DNA of 64,000 nt from Fodinicola feengrottensis (GCF_010993775.1 NZ_WOTO01000031.1:42435-106434); one strand, 5' to 3'. Numbered from the stretch's first letter, positions 38,522 to 50,143 are shown. Numbers and translations: made by a program. Notes: generated by a model not told the origin, from the sequence alone.

Positions 38522-38982
38522 ATGGCATTCGTTCTCGCTGTCACCGCCGCATCCGTCTTTGGCCTCATGGTCGGCGTCGAGTTCGCGGTCGCCTTTGTCA
38601 TCAACCCGATCATGTTGCGCCTGCCGTTCGGCGCGGCGCGTCGCTCGTCGCGCGAGCTGACGGTGCGCGCATGTTGGGGGGGCGCGCGATGCCCATCTGG
38701 TACGTCGGTTCCCTGATCCTCATCGCCGCCCTCACGGCTGTCACATGGGGCACGCCGAGCGCCGCCGCCGCACTCGTCGCCGCGGTCTTGCTAGCCATCA
38801 GCGTCGTCATGTCCGTCGTCTTGCTCGTGCCGATCAGCAAGCGCTCAATCACGTGGACCGCGGAAAGTCATCCCGACGACTGGCGGGAGCAGCAGCAGCG
38901 CTGGGATCTGCTCCACTTCGCCCGCGTCGCGATCATCGTCGTGGCCTTCGTGCTCGTCGTTGCCGCGGCGACGATGCTCTGA
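38522..38982 (+). CDS. DUF1772-like small membrane protein, one frameshift
   Basis: About 153 residues with four hydrophobic helices: AFVLAVTAASVFGLMVGVEF, WYVGSLILIAALTAV, LVAAVLLAISVVMSVVLLVP and VAIIVVAFVLVVAAATML. The conserved NPIMLRLP after helix 1 and WREQQQRWDLLHFARV before helix 4 fit the DUF1772 (anthrone-oxygenase-like) family. The frame changes near 38665. RBS AGAGAGGAG precedes ATG 38522. It is divergent from, and probably controlled by, the TetR gene. Confidence 0.78.
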
Positions 38983-39078
38983 CCCGTGCCAATCGCACAA
39001 AGCCCGAAGAGGAGCCGGGCCGGCGGCCCCGATAGCATCGTTGGTGCTGGTAACACCGCCGACATCAGGGAGTTCGCC

Positions 39079-41066
39079 GTGTCCGTACCCGTACGTCCAG
39101 CCGTGTCCACCACCCTCGTGGTGCCGGCCGGCACGACGGCGGCCGCGGCGGTCGAGGCGGCTGGACTGCCCAACTCCGGTCCGAAGGCGATCGTGGTCGT
39201 ACGGGACGTGGACGGCAGGCTGCGCGACCTGGAATGGGCGCCAGAGGCGGATGCGCAGGTCGAGCCGGTGGCGATTGACACCGACGACGGCCGCGCGGTG
39301 CTCCGGCACTCGACCGCGCATGTGATGGCGCAGGCCGTGCAGCAGCTGTACGCCGAGGCTCGGCTCGGCATCGGCCCGCCGATCCGGGACGGCTTCTACT
39401 ACGACTTCGACGTGCCCAAGCCGTTCACCCCGGAAGACCTCACCGCCATCGAGAAGAAGATGGGCGACATCGTCAAGGCCGGCCAGCGGTTCCACCGCCG
39501 GGCGTACGGGTCGCTGGCCGAGGCGAAGGCCGAGTTGGCCGCCGAGAGCCGTACAAACTCGAGTTGGTTGACCTCAAGTCCGATGTGGACACCTCCGAGG
39601 TGATGGAGGTCGGCGGGGGAGAGCTCACCGCGTACGACAACCTCGACCGTAAGACCGGCGACCGGGTGTGGGGCGACCTTTGCCGCGGTCCGCACCTGCC
39701 GTCCACCAAACATATTGCGGCCTTCAAGCTGATGCGATCGGCGGCCGCGTACTGGCGGGGCAGCGAGAAGAACCCGCAGCTGCAGCGGATTTACGGCACC
39801 GCTTGGGAAAGCCGGGACGCGCAGAAGGCCTATTTGGCGATGCTGGTGGAGGCCGAGAAACGCGACCACCGCAAGCTCGGCACCGAGCTGGATCTGTTCT
39901 CGTTCCCGGACGAGATCGGCTCCGGGTTGCCGATCTTCCACCCGCGTGGCGGGATTGTCCGGCGGGAGCTGGAAAACTACTCGCGCGAACGGCACGAGGA
40001 CTCCGGCTACGAGTTCGTGAACACCCCGCACATCACCAAACGGCACTTTTTTCGAGACCTCCGGCCACCTGCCGTACTACGAAGACACCATGTTCCCGCC
40101 GATGGACCTCGAGGGCGCGGAATATTTCCTGAAGTCCATGAACTGCCCGATGCACAACCTGGTCTTCCAGTCCCGTGGCCGGTCGTATCGGGAACTTCCG
40201 TTGCGGCTGTTCGAATTCGGCACGGTCTACCGGTACGAGAAGTCCGGCGTCGTACACGGCCTCACCCGGGTGCGTGGGCTGACGATGGACGACTCGCATA
40301 TTTACTGCACCCAAGAGCAGATGCCCGGCGAGTTGCGCAGCCTGCTCGCTTTCGTGCTGGATCTGCTGCGCGACTACGGCCTCGACGACTTCTACCTGGA
40401 GTTGTCGACCCGCGGTGAGGGACCGAAATTCCTCGGCTCCGACGAGGAATGGGAAGAGGCGACCGAAACCCTGCGGCAGGCCGCTCTGGATTCCGGGCTG
40501 GAGCTGGTTCCGGACCCGGGTGGCGCGGCTTTCTATGGTCCGAAATCTCGGTGCAGGCGAAGGACGCCCTCGGTCGTACGTGGCAGATGTCGACCATCCA
40601 GCTCGATTTCAACCAGCCCAAGCGATTTGAGTTGGAATACCAGGCCGCGGACGGCACCCGGCAGCAGCCGGTGATGATCCACCGGGCGCTTTTTGGCTCT
40701 ATCGAACGCTTCTTCGGTGTCCTGCTGGAGCACTACGCGGGCGCCTTCCCGCCCTGGCTGTCGCCCGTCCAGGTGGTTGGCATCCCGGTGTCGGACGCGC
40801 ACGTCGAGCACTTGGAGAAGGTGGCCGCGAAGCTGCGCGAGCACCGGATCCGGATCGAGGTGGACAGCTCGGACGACCGGATGCAGAAGAAGATCCGGAC
40901 GGCCCAGAAGCAGAAGGTGCCTTACATGCTGATCGCCGGCGACGACGATGTCAGCAAGGACGCGATCAGCTTCCGCTACCGCGACGGCACGCAGAAGAAC
41001 GGCATCTCCATCGACGACGCGGTCGCCGAGATCGTGGACGCGGTGAAAACCCGCAAACAGGTCTGA
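39079..41066 (+). CDS. thrS: Threonyl-tRNA synthetase, three frameshifts
   Basis: About 663 residues, class II synthetase charging tRNA-Thr. Order: N-terminal TGS domain (VPAGTTAAAAVEAAG), editing domain with HSTAHVMAQAVQQLY and the GPHLPSTK motif, catalytic core with motif 1 region, SMNCPMHNLVF and motif 2 RVRGLTMDDSHIYC, motif 3 and the anticodon-binding domain (about 40760 onward, VVGIPVSDAHVEHL). The frame changes near 39555, at T6 40047-40052 (T5 gives KRHFFETSGHL), and at the A3 of 40550 (A4 gives GPKISVQAKD). GTG 39079 is the likely start. An essential gene, so the shifts must be errors. Confidence 0.95.
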
Positions 41067-41082
41067 GTTTCCTAACTCTCTT

Positions 41083-41132
41083 AAAAATGCGGAACCTCGT
41101 CGGGCACCGGGTGCCCGACGAGGTTCCGCTTT
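41083..41132. terminator. Bidirectional terminator thrS / serine hydrolase
   Basis: GCGGAACCTCGTCGGGCA (41089-41106) pairs perfectly over 18 bp with 41112-41129, loop CCGGG. The A5 run on the left and TTT on the right give U runs in both directions, serving the convergent gene ends. Confidence 0.85.
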
Positions 41133-41140
41133 AAAGACGC

Positions 41141-42342
41141 TCAGTCGTCGATGGCGGCGTACGCCGAGGTCCAGAAGTCCTGCCAGACCGGCGACCTCGG
41201 CGGGAAAGTCTGCCGCTGGGTTAACAGAATCCCGGTGAGTTCCTCGACCGGATCGTAATACCACGAGGTGCCGGAGCCGCCGTCCCAGCCGAATCGGCCA
41301 GGCCCGCCGGCCAGGTCGGTGCGCTTGGTGGCGATGGAGAGGCCGAAACCCCAGCCGTGGCTTTCCCACCAGCCAGGAACGAAAACGGCGTTCGCTTTCT
41401 GAGAGTCGGTCAGCTGGTCGGTGGTCATCAGCTGCACCGACGGTCGGGACAGCAGCCGCCCGCTGGGACAGCGCCCGTGGTTTGCCATCATCTGGCCAAA
41501 AGCGTGGTAGTCGTCGAGCGTCGACACCAGGCCGCCGCCGGCGTCCGCGCGACGGGACGGGCGGCTTGCCGAGGGTGGCGGTGTCGTCGATGACGCTCGG
41601 CTCGGCGTCGGGTGGTCCACCGTACGCGGTCGCCAGCCGGTCGAGAGTTTTTCCGTCGGCACACTGAAACTGGTGTCCTTCATGCCCAGCGGTTCGAAGA
41701 GGCGCTCGCGCAGGACCGCTTCCAGTGATGTCCCGGCGGCGCGGGCGATCAAGATGCCGAGCAGGGTCGCGCTGACGTTGTAGGTCCATCCTTCGCCGGG
41801 CTGGTGGATCAGCGGCAGGGTGCCGACCGCGTCCAGCCAGTCTTGCGAGAGCCGGCCGGCCACTCCCGGCCGAAAGCCCGCGATGTCCTTGTCCACGATG
41901 TCTCTTACGATCGGATATCGTTCTGGGGGACCAAAAATGGTGCCCAGTCCGGACCGGAAGGTCAGCAGGTCGCGTATGGTGATCGGCCGGTTCGCCGGCA
42001 CGGTGTCATCGACCGGACTTTCCAACGACCGCAGCACTCGACGGTCGGCAGCAGCTCCGGCAGCAGTCGGTCGACCGGCTCGTCCAATCGCAGCGCGCAT
42101 TCCTCGACCAGGATCATCGCGGCCGCGGCCGCGAGGGGTTTGGTCAACGATGCGATCCGAAAAATCGTGTCTCGCCGGATCGGGTCGGTGCCGCCGAACG
42201 CCTTGCTGCCGATCGTGTCGACATGCACCTCGCCGCGCCGACTGACCAGCGTCGCCAGCCCTGGCGCGTACCCGCGTTCGATGTGCCCGGCCAAAACCTT
42301 ATGCATCCGGTCAAGCCGGAGCGCGGACAGCCCGCCACTCAT
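41141..42342 (-). CDS. Serine hydrolase, beta-lactamase/EstB family, three frameshifts
   Basis: About 400 residues. The S-x-x-K nucleophile is ASLTK (about residue 65) and the Y-x-N motif is WTYNVSA; the C-terminal WGFGLSIATK with GGSGTSWYYDP fits the third element of class C-like esterases (EstB/PBP-related). No signal peptide, so an intracellular esterase or amidase is more likely than an exported lactamase. The frame changes near 42040, 41655 and 41545; between the last two, another frame reads LATAYGGPPDAEPSVIDDTA, the expected connecting segment. ATG 42342 overlaps the exonuclease stop by 4 nt. Confidence 0.85.
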
Positions 42343-42888
42343 TGATCCTTGTTCCTTTCCAGCAATGCGGTGAAAACCTGTGCCAACTCGGCCGCGTCCT
42401 CGCGCGGCGTGATGGGTATGCGGAAGTCCGGTGAGGCTCAGTTTCTTTTTGATGACACTCTTATGCGTACCGGACCAGTCGCACGCGTTCATGCCCATCC
42501 AATAGCTGCGCAGGTCGATGCCGGCGCCGCTGCCACCGAACGGGCTTTTGCCAACGAAACGGTGAAAATACCAATGCACGAACATGCCGTCGAACACCGC
42601 CGGCGCGGCCAGGAAAACCGGCCGGCCGATCGTACGCAGCCCCTCGATCCACCCGTCCACCGCCGCCATCGCCTCCTGCGCGGTGGGCGCCTCGCGAACC
42701 AACCGATCCCGGTCCAGCCCGGAAACCGCCAGCGCGGCCGGCACGAAATCGTCCGAGATCGGCTTGATCTCGGTGTAGAAACTCAGGTCCGGCCGGCCGG
42801 CCACGGACATGCCCAGCGAAATCATGCTGTATGGCCCCGGAATCGGCCCGTCCGCCTCGACATCGGTCGCGATGTAAAGCTCTGTCAT
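42339..42888 (-). CDS. DEDD-type 3'-5' exonuclease, one frameshift
   Basis: About 183 residues of the RNase T/DnaQ-like fold. Exo I is YIATDVEADGPIPG (D-x-E), Exo II lies in FLAAPAVFDGMFVHWYF, and Exo III is HAREDAAEL after the frame change near 42405 (H-x4-D). Homologues are annotated 3'-5' exoribonucleases. ATG 42888 starts MTELYIATD; ATG 42897 is possible. Its stop overlaps the hydrolase start (ATGA), so the two are co-transcribed. Confidence 0.82.
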
Positions 42889-42897
42889 GAAGACCAA

Positions 42898-43368
42898 TAT
42901 AACCTGCCTTGAGCGGCGTTTCCCGGTTGTCCACAGCGCGGAAATCCGTCCACAGATTCGCGGCCACCACCGAAGGTGACTGCGGGGCGTGGGTTTGTCG
43001 TTTCTCGTGAGCGACGGAGATTCTCGGCGGTATTGCGGTGAATCCAGGCTCGGCGCACGTAACTCGACATTTCACGAATCACCGAAGTCACCCTGCGTAC
43101 GATCGCTGCGTGTTCGGTGGTGCGGATCTGAGCGCTGATCAGAACTGAGGCTGCAGTGACTGGACCGTCGCTGCTTACGCGAAGCGGACGCAGGGTGCGA
43201 CTGATGGGCACTATTTCGCGGCCGGTCCAACCGAAAAGGTGGCTGACCAGATTCAGGCGCCCCCAAATTGAGGATCTGCCGGGGGACCGACAGTTTTGCG
43301 ACCTAGCTGGTGGCCGGGAGTGGACCCGGCGTCGGGAGGTGGGGGCGCGGCGCCCGTAGGATCGGGGG
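42898..43368. other. Gap with no identified gene
   Basis: About 470 nt between the divergent exonuclease and HIT genes. A long minus-strand frame crosses it, but codon bias and composition do not support it. It holds two promoter regions; I see no repeat or RNA gene. Confidence 0.5.
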
Positions 43369-43916
43369 ATGGGAACGGGACAAGGGCCGGAGCCGACCGA
43401 GCAGGCCGGGGTGGGCGAGCCGGACCCGTTCCAGCGAATGTGGACGCCGCATCGGCTGGCGTACGTGTCGGGGCCCGATCGCGGCAACGACTGCCCGTTC
43501 TGTGCGGTGCCGGAGTTGCCGGACGCGGACGGATTGGTGCTGGCCAGGGGCAAACTCGTCTACGCAGTCCTAACCTAAACCTCTACCCGTACAACCCCGG
43601 TCACCTGATGGCGGTGCCCTATCGGCATGTCCCCGACTACACCGACCTGACTGACGGCGAGGTGGCCGAGCTGGCCGACTTCACCCGGACCGCGATGCGG
43701 GTCATCCGGGCGGTCAGCAAGCCGCACGGCTTCAATATCGGGATGAACCAGGGCACCGTGGCCGGCGCCGGCATCGCCGAGCACCTCCACCAGCACGTGG
43801 TGCCGCGGTGGGGCGGCGACACCAACTTCATGCCGGTCATCGGCCACACCCGGGTGCTTCCGCAGCTGCTCTCGGACACTCGGCAGCTGCTCGCCGACGC
43901 CTGGCCGGCGGCGTGA
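43369..43916 (+). CDS. HIT-family hydrolase (Ap4A phosphorylase-like), one frameshift
   Basis: About 182 residues. The zinc-type CPFCAVPELPDADG near residue 44, LNLYPYNPGHLMAVPYRHVP and the catalytic triad HLHQHVVPRW (H-x-H-x-H) define the HIT family; actinobacterial members beside thrS and pgsA resemble Ap4A phosphorylase. The frame breaks near 43572, where CCTAACCTAAACC looks like a short duplication instead of the expected CTGAACCTC. Start ATG 43369. The position between thrS and the PIM genes is the conserved one. Confidence 0.9.
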
Positions 43917-43929
43917 TCGGCGTTCGCCG

Positions 43930-46900
43930 GTGAGCCGCGGGACGGACCTGCTGGCCGAGTGGGAGCCGCTGCCCTTCGGTGAGCGGCAGCGGCGGATCTT
44001 GGCCATCGGGCGTGGCCTTGACAAAGCCGAGCTCATCGGGCTGATTGTCGAGCTCAGAGGCCTCAGTGGAAGGTACGAGCGGTTGCTTGCGGCCAGTCTC
44101 GCGGCGGCCGCCGGGGCGGTCGACCAACTGGCCTGGGCGGCCCGCGACCAGGACCCGGTGGTGGCGCGATATGCGCTGGCCAAAGCCTTGCCGCTGATCA
44201 CTGACACGCAACTCGCCGAGTTGCTGCCGCAGTTGCCCATGGCCCAGCATCGCGCGGTCTACCAGGAGTTGCGCCGTGGCCGCCGAACCGCGCTGGCGGA
44301 CCAGCTGCTGCCGGACGTGCGAGCCCGTTGGGGCGATCGGGAAGGGGCGGCCGTGCTGCCGGCGGCGAGTGCGGCGGCGGTGGCCGACTGGCTGCCGCGG
44401 CTCGGCTATGCGATGGGCGGCTGGAGTGCGCTGGCCCGGCAGCATCCCGACGCGGTGCTGAGCTACGCGATCGCCGAGCTGGACGACCTCGACGACACCG
44501 GCCGCCAGCGCTGGTGGACCGGTCGCGATCAGCTGATCGCCGCGCTGGCGACCACCGGCCGGCACTTTTCGTACGGGTGCTGGAAAGCCGGCTGGTCGGC
44601 CGGGTGCCACCGGTGGTCATGGCCCGGCTGGGTGGTCTCCTTGGCGCCGATGCCGACGGCGTGGTCCGGCTGCTGACCGGGCAGGGCCGGATCGGATGGT
44701 ATCGCGGTGATCGCTGGCTGACCCGCTCACAAGCCGACCGGATCGCCGCGCTGGACGATCGACACGTCATCGCCGTCGGCCGAGCCGTACATGCCGCCGA
44801 CGGCGGTGACCGCGATATTTCCAGGCGGGTGCTGGAAATCATCCGAGCGGTCGCGCCGGGCCGCCGACCATCCATTGTGGACGGGGTGATGGCTGGTACG
44901 GAGCCGGCGACCGCGGTGCTCTCGGAGTCCGTGCTCGATCTGCTCCCCCGCGAGCGCCGCCAGCTCGAGGTGCGCCGGATGTTGCGGCTGCGGGGTGTAA
45001 GAGCCGATGCCGACTTGACCGCGCGACTGCACGCGTACCTGCCTTTTCCCGAAGCGCGACGAAAACTGGGGCCGTTGACATCGGCTTGGGATGTCGACCA
45101 ACGGATGCTCGGCTACTGGCTGCTGATCCGCTCCGCCGGACGCACCGGCGATCCGCATGTTTTCGCGGACGCCCTGGATAATCTTGACCGGCTCGGGACT
45201 GAGCAGGACCGGGTCAGGCGATGGGTGGTGAGCGCACTCGGGTTGGTGCCGTTGCGGATGTTTCACCACAGCCGCGGTCGACGGGCTGACCAAGATCCGG
45301 GATAGCGCGGTCAACGCCCGGGACTTGTCCGGTCCGACCTGGCAGCAGTTGGTACGGCTGGCGATCCGGCTGCTGGCCGCTCATCCGGACCGCGGCCAGC
45401 GATTGCTCCGCTGGGCGGCGGAAACCGCGACCAGCCGAATCGCCGTCGCCGCCCTGACCGAGCGCTCGGAACTGCACCTGTTGCCGGCCGACCGGGTGCA
45501 GCTGATTTTTGACCTGGCGCGGGAGTCATTCGTCGCCTCGCTGGATGGATGACGCCGTGCCGGTGCTGAGTTTCGCGGAGGCGTTGGGGGATCGCGGCTG
45601 GCAGGTGACCGGCCTGCCAGCACTGGTGGAACGAGTGCTGGGCGTTGGTCAGCGGGAAATGTGCCAGCGGGCGGTCCAGTGGCTGCTGACCTCGCCGAAC
45701 AATCGTGCCCACTGGCTGGAAAAACTGCTCGACTGGGACCGGTCGGCGCTCGCCGTGCCAGCCGCGCACGGCCGGCCGTCGTTCTTCGACCAGCTGGCCC
45801 TGCACCGGCCGGACCTGCTTGGCGAGGTGCTGGCCGGCCAGCCGTTGAGCGGTATTTTAGGCATCACGGAACGAAACTGGGTGCCCATCGCGGCCGAGGC
45901 CGCGCAGCGGTGGACGACCAACCAACAGCGTTCATACGCCCGACTGCTCGCGACCGTGGACTTGGAAATCGCCGCGCCGCGGGTGCAGTGGCGGGTCGCG
46001 TACGCACGCGTTTGCCTGTCCGTGGGCAGCGAACCGGACGTTCCGCAGTTGTTGCTCAACCACGAGGTGGCCCAGGTGGCGAACGCCGCGTTTGGCCGGT
46101 CTCGTACGCTCGCGCAAACCGGCCGCCGCCATCCGCCTGCTGGTCGAGCGCATGGACGGTGACCAGGCGGCAGTGGCCGGGCCGGTGCTGGGCCGGTTGG
46201 CTCGCTGGGTGCCACCCGAGTCGTTGTCCACGCTCCTGGCCGACTTGTTGCAGAGCGCGCCCAAAGTGACCGCGCGCAAGGAAGCCGCCCGGTTGATCGC
46301 CCGGCACCGGGGCCCGGACGCGCTGGCGACGCTGACCGAGGCGTGGCAGCGGCGAAACCAGCACCGGGACGTGAAGACCGCCATCGCGGTGGCGTTGATC
46401 GCGTTTCTGGACGACGGGCGGGCCTGGCAGGTGCTGGAGGCTTCGCTCGCGGAGTCGCCCGATGCGGCCGTACGACTGCTGAAAAACCGGTCCGGACCAG
46501 GTGCCGCCACGCCATCGTGGGCGGTTCGCGCGGCTGCTCACCGGGCTGGCCCGTCATCCGGACGCCCAAGTCGCCGGAGAAGCCTGTGATCATTTGGCGA
46601 AGTGGAGCAACGCCGCTCCCGAGGTGGCCGCGGAACTGGCCAGCATCGTCGCCGACCTGGACTGCCCGCAGTGGCCGCGGGCGGTCTTCCCGTTAATTGG
46701 CGGCGGTTTGGCCGCCAGTAACGAGTTTTTTTTGTTGCCGTCGCTGATCAACGACCTGGTCACCGCGACCGGCAAGGACATCGACGCGGAACGGGACCGG
46801 GACGCGCCGGCCCGGCAGCGGCTCGCCGAGATCGCCGAGCAGTTGCGAGATCCGGCGCACGACTGGTCCTACCCGGAGGGCGTGCTGCGGACCGCGGCGC

Positions 46901-47292
46901 GGGATTTGCGCACGGACCAGGAGTTCGCCTGGTTGGCGGTCCGGCTGTTGGCGATGGATACCCGGTTCGACGACGAAAGTTGCACCGGGAGCTTGCTGGA
47001 CATCGCCGAGGTGGCGGCCGGTCGCCCGTTGCTGGTGGCTCGCGCCGTCGCCGAGATCGGAGCGGTTCTGGAGAACTCCCGAATCGACAACGGACGGGTG
47101 TTGCTCGCGGTGCACCAGCTGACCAGCCGCGGTGATCTCGCTGGCGGCCTCATCGCGGTGGAACTGCTGAAATCCGTCGGGGAGCGGATCGGTTGGCCGC
47201 AGCCAACGCGTTCGTCGCTGCGCTGGTTGCGGCGGCACCCCGACGGGGACGTACGGGCCGCCGCCTGGTCCGTTTTCAGTGCCGTCGAATAG
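43930..47292 (+). CDS. Large HEAT-like repeat protein of unknown function, about five frameshifts
   Basis: About 1,120 residues, GTG 43930, 14 nt after the HIT stop. It is almost wholly alpha-helical, with repeated pairs of amphipathic helices rich in L, A, R and W, for example QDPVVARYALAKALPLI, TARKEAARLIARHRGPDALA and HPDAQVAGEACDHLAKW, as in HEAT/Armadillo solenoids. No catalytic motif, membrane segment or signal peptide is visible. The frame changes near 44567, 45262, 45545, 46100 and 46490, all joining without loss. HEAT solenoids usually bind protein or nucleic acid. No function is assigned. The stop TAG abuts the deacetylase stop (TAGCTA). Confidence 0.7.
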
Positions 47293-48185
47293 CTATTTCT
47301 GGCTCAGCAGATCCGAAAGCGTGACCAGCTGCAGGCCACGCTTGCGCAGCCCCGCGATGATCGCCGGCAAGGCTTTGTCGGTGTCAGGTGCGTTCGCCTC
47401 GGTGATGTGCATGACCACGATCGCGCCCGGTTTCGCCTTGGACAGCACGTTGTTCTCGATTGAATTTATGTTGTGGTTGAAGGGATCGTCCGCGACCACA
47501 CTGTATTGGATGACCGTGCAGCCGGCGGCCGCGATCGACTCCAGTGCGGTTTTGTCGTAACAACCGCCGGGAAAACGGAAATACCGGGTCTGGTGGCCGC
47601 CGTACGGCTTGAGAATGTCGAAGGACCGCTCGACGTCGGCGGCCATCTGGTTGGGCGGCAAGGTGCCCAGGTCGTAACACGTCTTGGTGAAACCGCGGTG
47701 CGTGTACGAATGGCTGGCGATCTCGAATCGGGAGTCCGCCGCGATGCGCCTGGTGACCGCCGGATACTGCTGCACCCACAGGCTCGCGAGGAAGAACGTG
47801 GCCGGCGCGTTGTCCCGGTCGAGCACGTCCAGGACGCGGGGTGTTCGCGTACGAGATCTTCGGGTTGCGGGCGAGTTTGGCGAGCATGCCGGCGGTCATG
47901 TTCGAGTCGAAGGTGAGCGCGATCCGGTTGCCGGCCGGCGAGCCCTGCGACACCACTTCCGGTAGGCCGCCAGGCGTTACCGCGCCCGGCACGCTCGCCG
48001 TCACCGGGATGGTCGGTGCGGCGCCCGGGACCGGCGCGGCAGCCGTGCTCGCGGCCGATGGTTGCTGAGGGGGTGGGCGCGGAACAGGCTGCTATCGCGC
48101 CTAATAGCAGCACAAAGCCGGCCGCAATGACCGCCGATTTCTTCTCGTATCCCCGTGAAGTTCCCACAGCAAACCAGCATGCCAC
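47293..48185 (-). CDS. Polysaccharide deacetylase-family lipoprotein, two frameshifts
   Basis: About 297 residues. N-terminal lipoprotein signal FVLLLGAIAAC, a Pro/Ala/Thr-rich linker, then a carbohydrate-esterase-4/NodB domain: ALTFDSN (motif 1, TFDS in place of TFDD), the metal pair SHSYTH (motif 2), RYFRFPGGCYD (motif 3) and HITEAN (motif 5). Such enzymes remove acetyl groups from peptidoglycan or other surface glycans, outside the membrane. The frame changes near 48060 and 47835. It follows the Tat-exported PHP gene by about 90 nt on the same strand. Confidence 0.85.
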
Positions 48186-48276
48186 CTCGCTGGACGGCCC
48201 CAGTTCCCGCGGTCATAAGCAGGTATTCCGGTGACCATTTCTTGGCGCAGGAGGGGCCGCTGCCGGGCGTCGGTGA

Positions 48277-49788
48277 TCAGCTCTCGCCGAGGAAGATCGG
48301 GTTGGTCATCGCGACCATCGCGTTCGGCTGGGTGGTGTTCGGGCTGCCGGCGGCGCGCCGGACCTCGGCTCGTACCCACCGGGAGTAGCGCGGGTAGGTG
48401 GTCCACGTGAGGGTCGCGCTGCCGGCGGCCGGGACTGGCACGGACTGTTCCGGGCCGAGCTGGTCGAAGAGCGTGATGGTGGTGCCGGGAACCCCGCCGA
48501 CGGTGACGCTGACCGTCACTGGCGTACCAGTGTCCACCGGCACCCGGCCGCCGATCCCGGCTGCGTGGCCGCCGCCGGTCGCGGTGAAGTCGAGGGTCAC
48601 CGCGGACGACTCGGCCAGCCACGACCGGCCCGCCTTCAGGCCACGCAGCAACGCCTTGCGCTCCAGGCTGTCCGCCTGCACGACGGTATGCGGCAGCCCG
48701 ACGATGTGCTCCGGGTTGTGCGCGTCGGAGTCGCCGATCGCCGGAATCCACCGGCCGGTACGCAGCAGCCCGTCCCAGTGCGTGACGGTGGCGTCGTCGT
48801 CCGCGGTCCACGGCCCGTTCCAGACCTCCATCAGGTCGGCCAGGTCGTAGTTGAACTCGAAAGTGCACCCGAAACAGTTCGCGAACGGATGCGCGGCGGT
48901 CACCAGCCCGCCGGCCCGGTGCGTCTGGTCCACGAACCGCCGAAAGTCCGCGGGGTCGGATGCGCGATAGCGCCAGTCAAGCCACGTACCAGCCGGAATG
49001 CCGATCGCCGGCCAGTGCCCGGACCGGGTAGTGATCTCCTCGCCGTTCAGGATCAGCAGGTCGTCGGTGGCGTAGTTGCCCCAGATCAGCTGCGAACTGT
49101 GCGTGTTGTGGTCGGTCGACACGATGAAGTCGAGGTTGGCCGCACGGGCCGCTGCGACCAGCTGATCAGGCGTACGTCTGCCGTCGGAGTAGACAGTGTG
49201 CAGGTGCGAGTCACCGCGATACCAGGACTTGCCGCGCTGCTTCTTGGGCGCGGTGGTCGGCGCCGGATTCGGGTGGAACGACTTGCCCTGCGGCCCGTAC
49301 GTCAGCGTGATCTCGACCTGGTAGTTCAGCCCCTGCGGGGCGATCGTGTACGGCCCGAGGATGACGTGCCAGGTGCCTGGGGTGATCGGCCCCGCGATGT
49401 AGGCCGGCGTCGCGTCCGACGCGGAGATCGTGAACCGGTCCCGGAAACCGCCGGACCAGCCGCGGAAACCACGCTGGTTGCCCAGTTGGATGCCCTCCGG
49501 CCCGAACATGCCGATGTCACAGGCATTGCCCCGCGTCCCGGCTGGCACGGTCGGGCGGTCGTACGAGTAGACGACGTCGATCTGGTTCACGCCATGCGGC
49601 ACCTGGACGGGAAGATAGTAGAAATCCGGGTTGCCGGCCGCGAACGAGCCGTTGACCGTACGCGTCTGCGTCGTCCCGGACGCGGCGTCCGCGAACGCGA
49701 CACCCGGCAGCAGGTTCACCGCCGCCCCAGCCGTCAGGACCCCACCAGCCCGCAGCAGGTTGCGCCGACTCACGTTCCCAGCAGACAT
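48277..49788 (-). CDS. Tat-exported CehA/McbA-type PHP metallohydrolase
   Basis: Intact, 503 residues. A twin-arginine signal (SRRNLLRAGG, AVNLLPGVAFADA) is followed by an immunoglobulin-like N-terminal domain (about 50-175) and a PHP domain with its metal ligands: DSHLHTVYSDG, STDHNTH, TAAHPFAN and IGDSDAHNPEH. A C-terminal beta-rich domain follows. PHP enzymes hydrolyse phosphoesters or carbamates; CehA degrades carbaryl. ATG 49788 has GGAGGA eight bases upstream. Export through Tat fits a metalloenzyme folded in the cytoplasm. Confidence 0.9.
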   Translation of the reverse strand: MSAGNVSRRNLLRAGGVLTAGAAVNLLPGVAFADAASGTTQTRTVNGSFAAGNPDFYYLPVQVPHGVNQIDVVYSYDRPTVPAGTRGNACDIGMFGPEGIQLGNQRGFRGWSGGFRDRFTISASDATPAYIAGPITPGTWHVILGPYTIAPQGLNYQVEITLTYGPQGKSFHPNPAPTTAPKKQRGKSWYRGDSHLHTVYSDGRRTPDQLVAAARAANLDFIVSTDHNTHSSQLIWGNYATDDLLILNGEEITTRSGHWPAIGIPAGTWLDWRYRASDPADFRRFVDQTHRAGGLVTAAHPFANCFGCTFEFNYDLADLMEVWNGPWTADDDATVTHWDGLLRTGRWIPAIGDSDAHNPEHIVGLPHTVVQADSLERKALLRGLKAGRSWLAESSAVTLDFTATGGGHAAGIGGRVPVDTGTPVTVSVTVGGVPGTTITLFDQLGPEQSVPVPAAGSATLTWTTYPRYSRWVRAEVRRAAGSPNTTQPNAMVAMTNPIFLGES

Positions 49789-50143
49789 GCATTCCTCCGC
49801 ATCGATGATCGCCTCGTCCGACGCTAAGCCCGACCGTCGACCAGGGAACCACCAACAGGTGAAATCTGCCCCCATCGTCGGTGGCCTGACCAGGCCAATC
49901 ACCTCTTTCTCGGGCACCTTCAGGACGGGGTGGGGTGGCGCTGGGGGAGGCATTGGTACGAGCGAATGGGCGGATCCAGGTGAGCCGGCCCTCAGTGAAG
50001 GTGGCCGACTGTGGTTTGGAGGTGACGGTCGCGCACGGGTGAGAACGGTGGGTGCGGCAAGTGAGTGGTGCCAGCGTTGGTAAAAATCAACCCCGTGCCC
50101 GCGCCCATCGGCCGCCAGGCCGATGTTGTCGCCCCTCCGGCAG

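Noticed and set aside
42885..43553. Minus-strand frame across the HIT gap
   Set aside because: Serine/arginine-rich, no motif, and it overlaps both neighbouring genes.
48565..49827. 420-codon plus-strand reading frame
   Set aside because: Antisense to the PHP metallohydrolase, which has signal peptide and all metal ligands.
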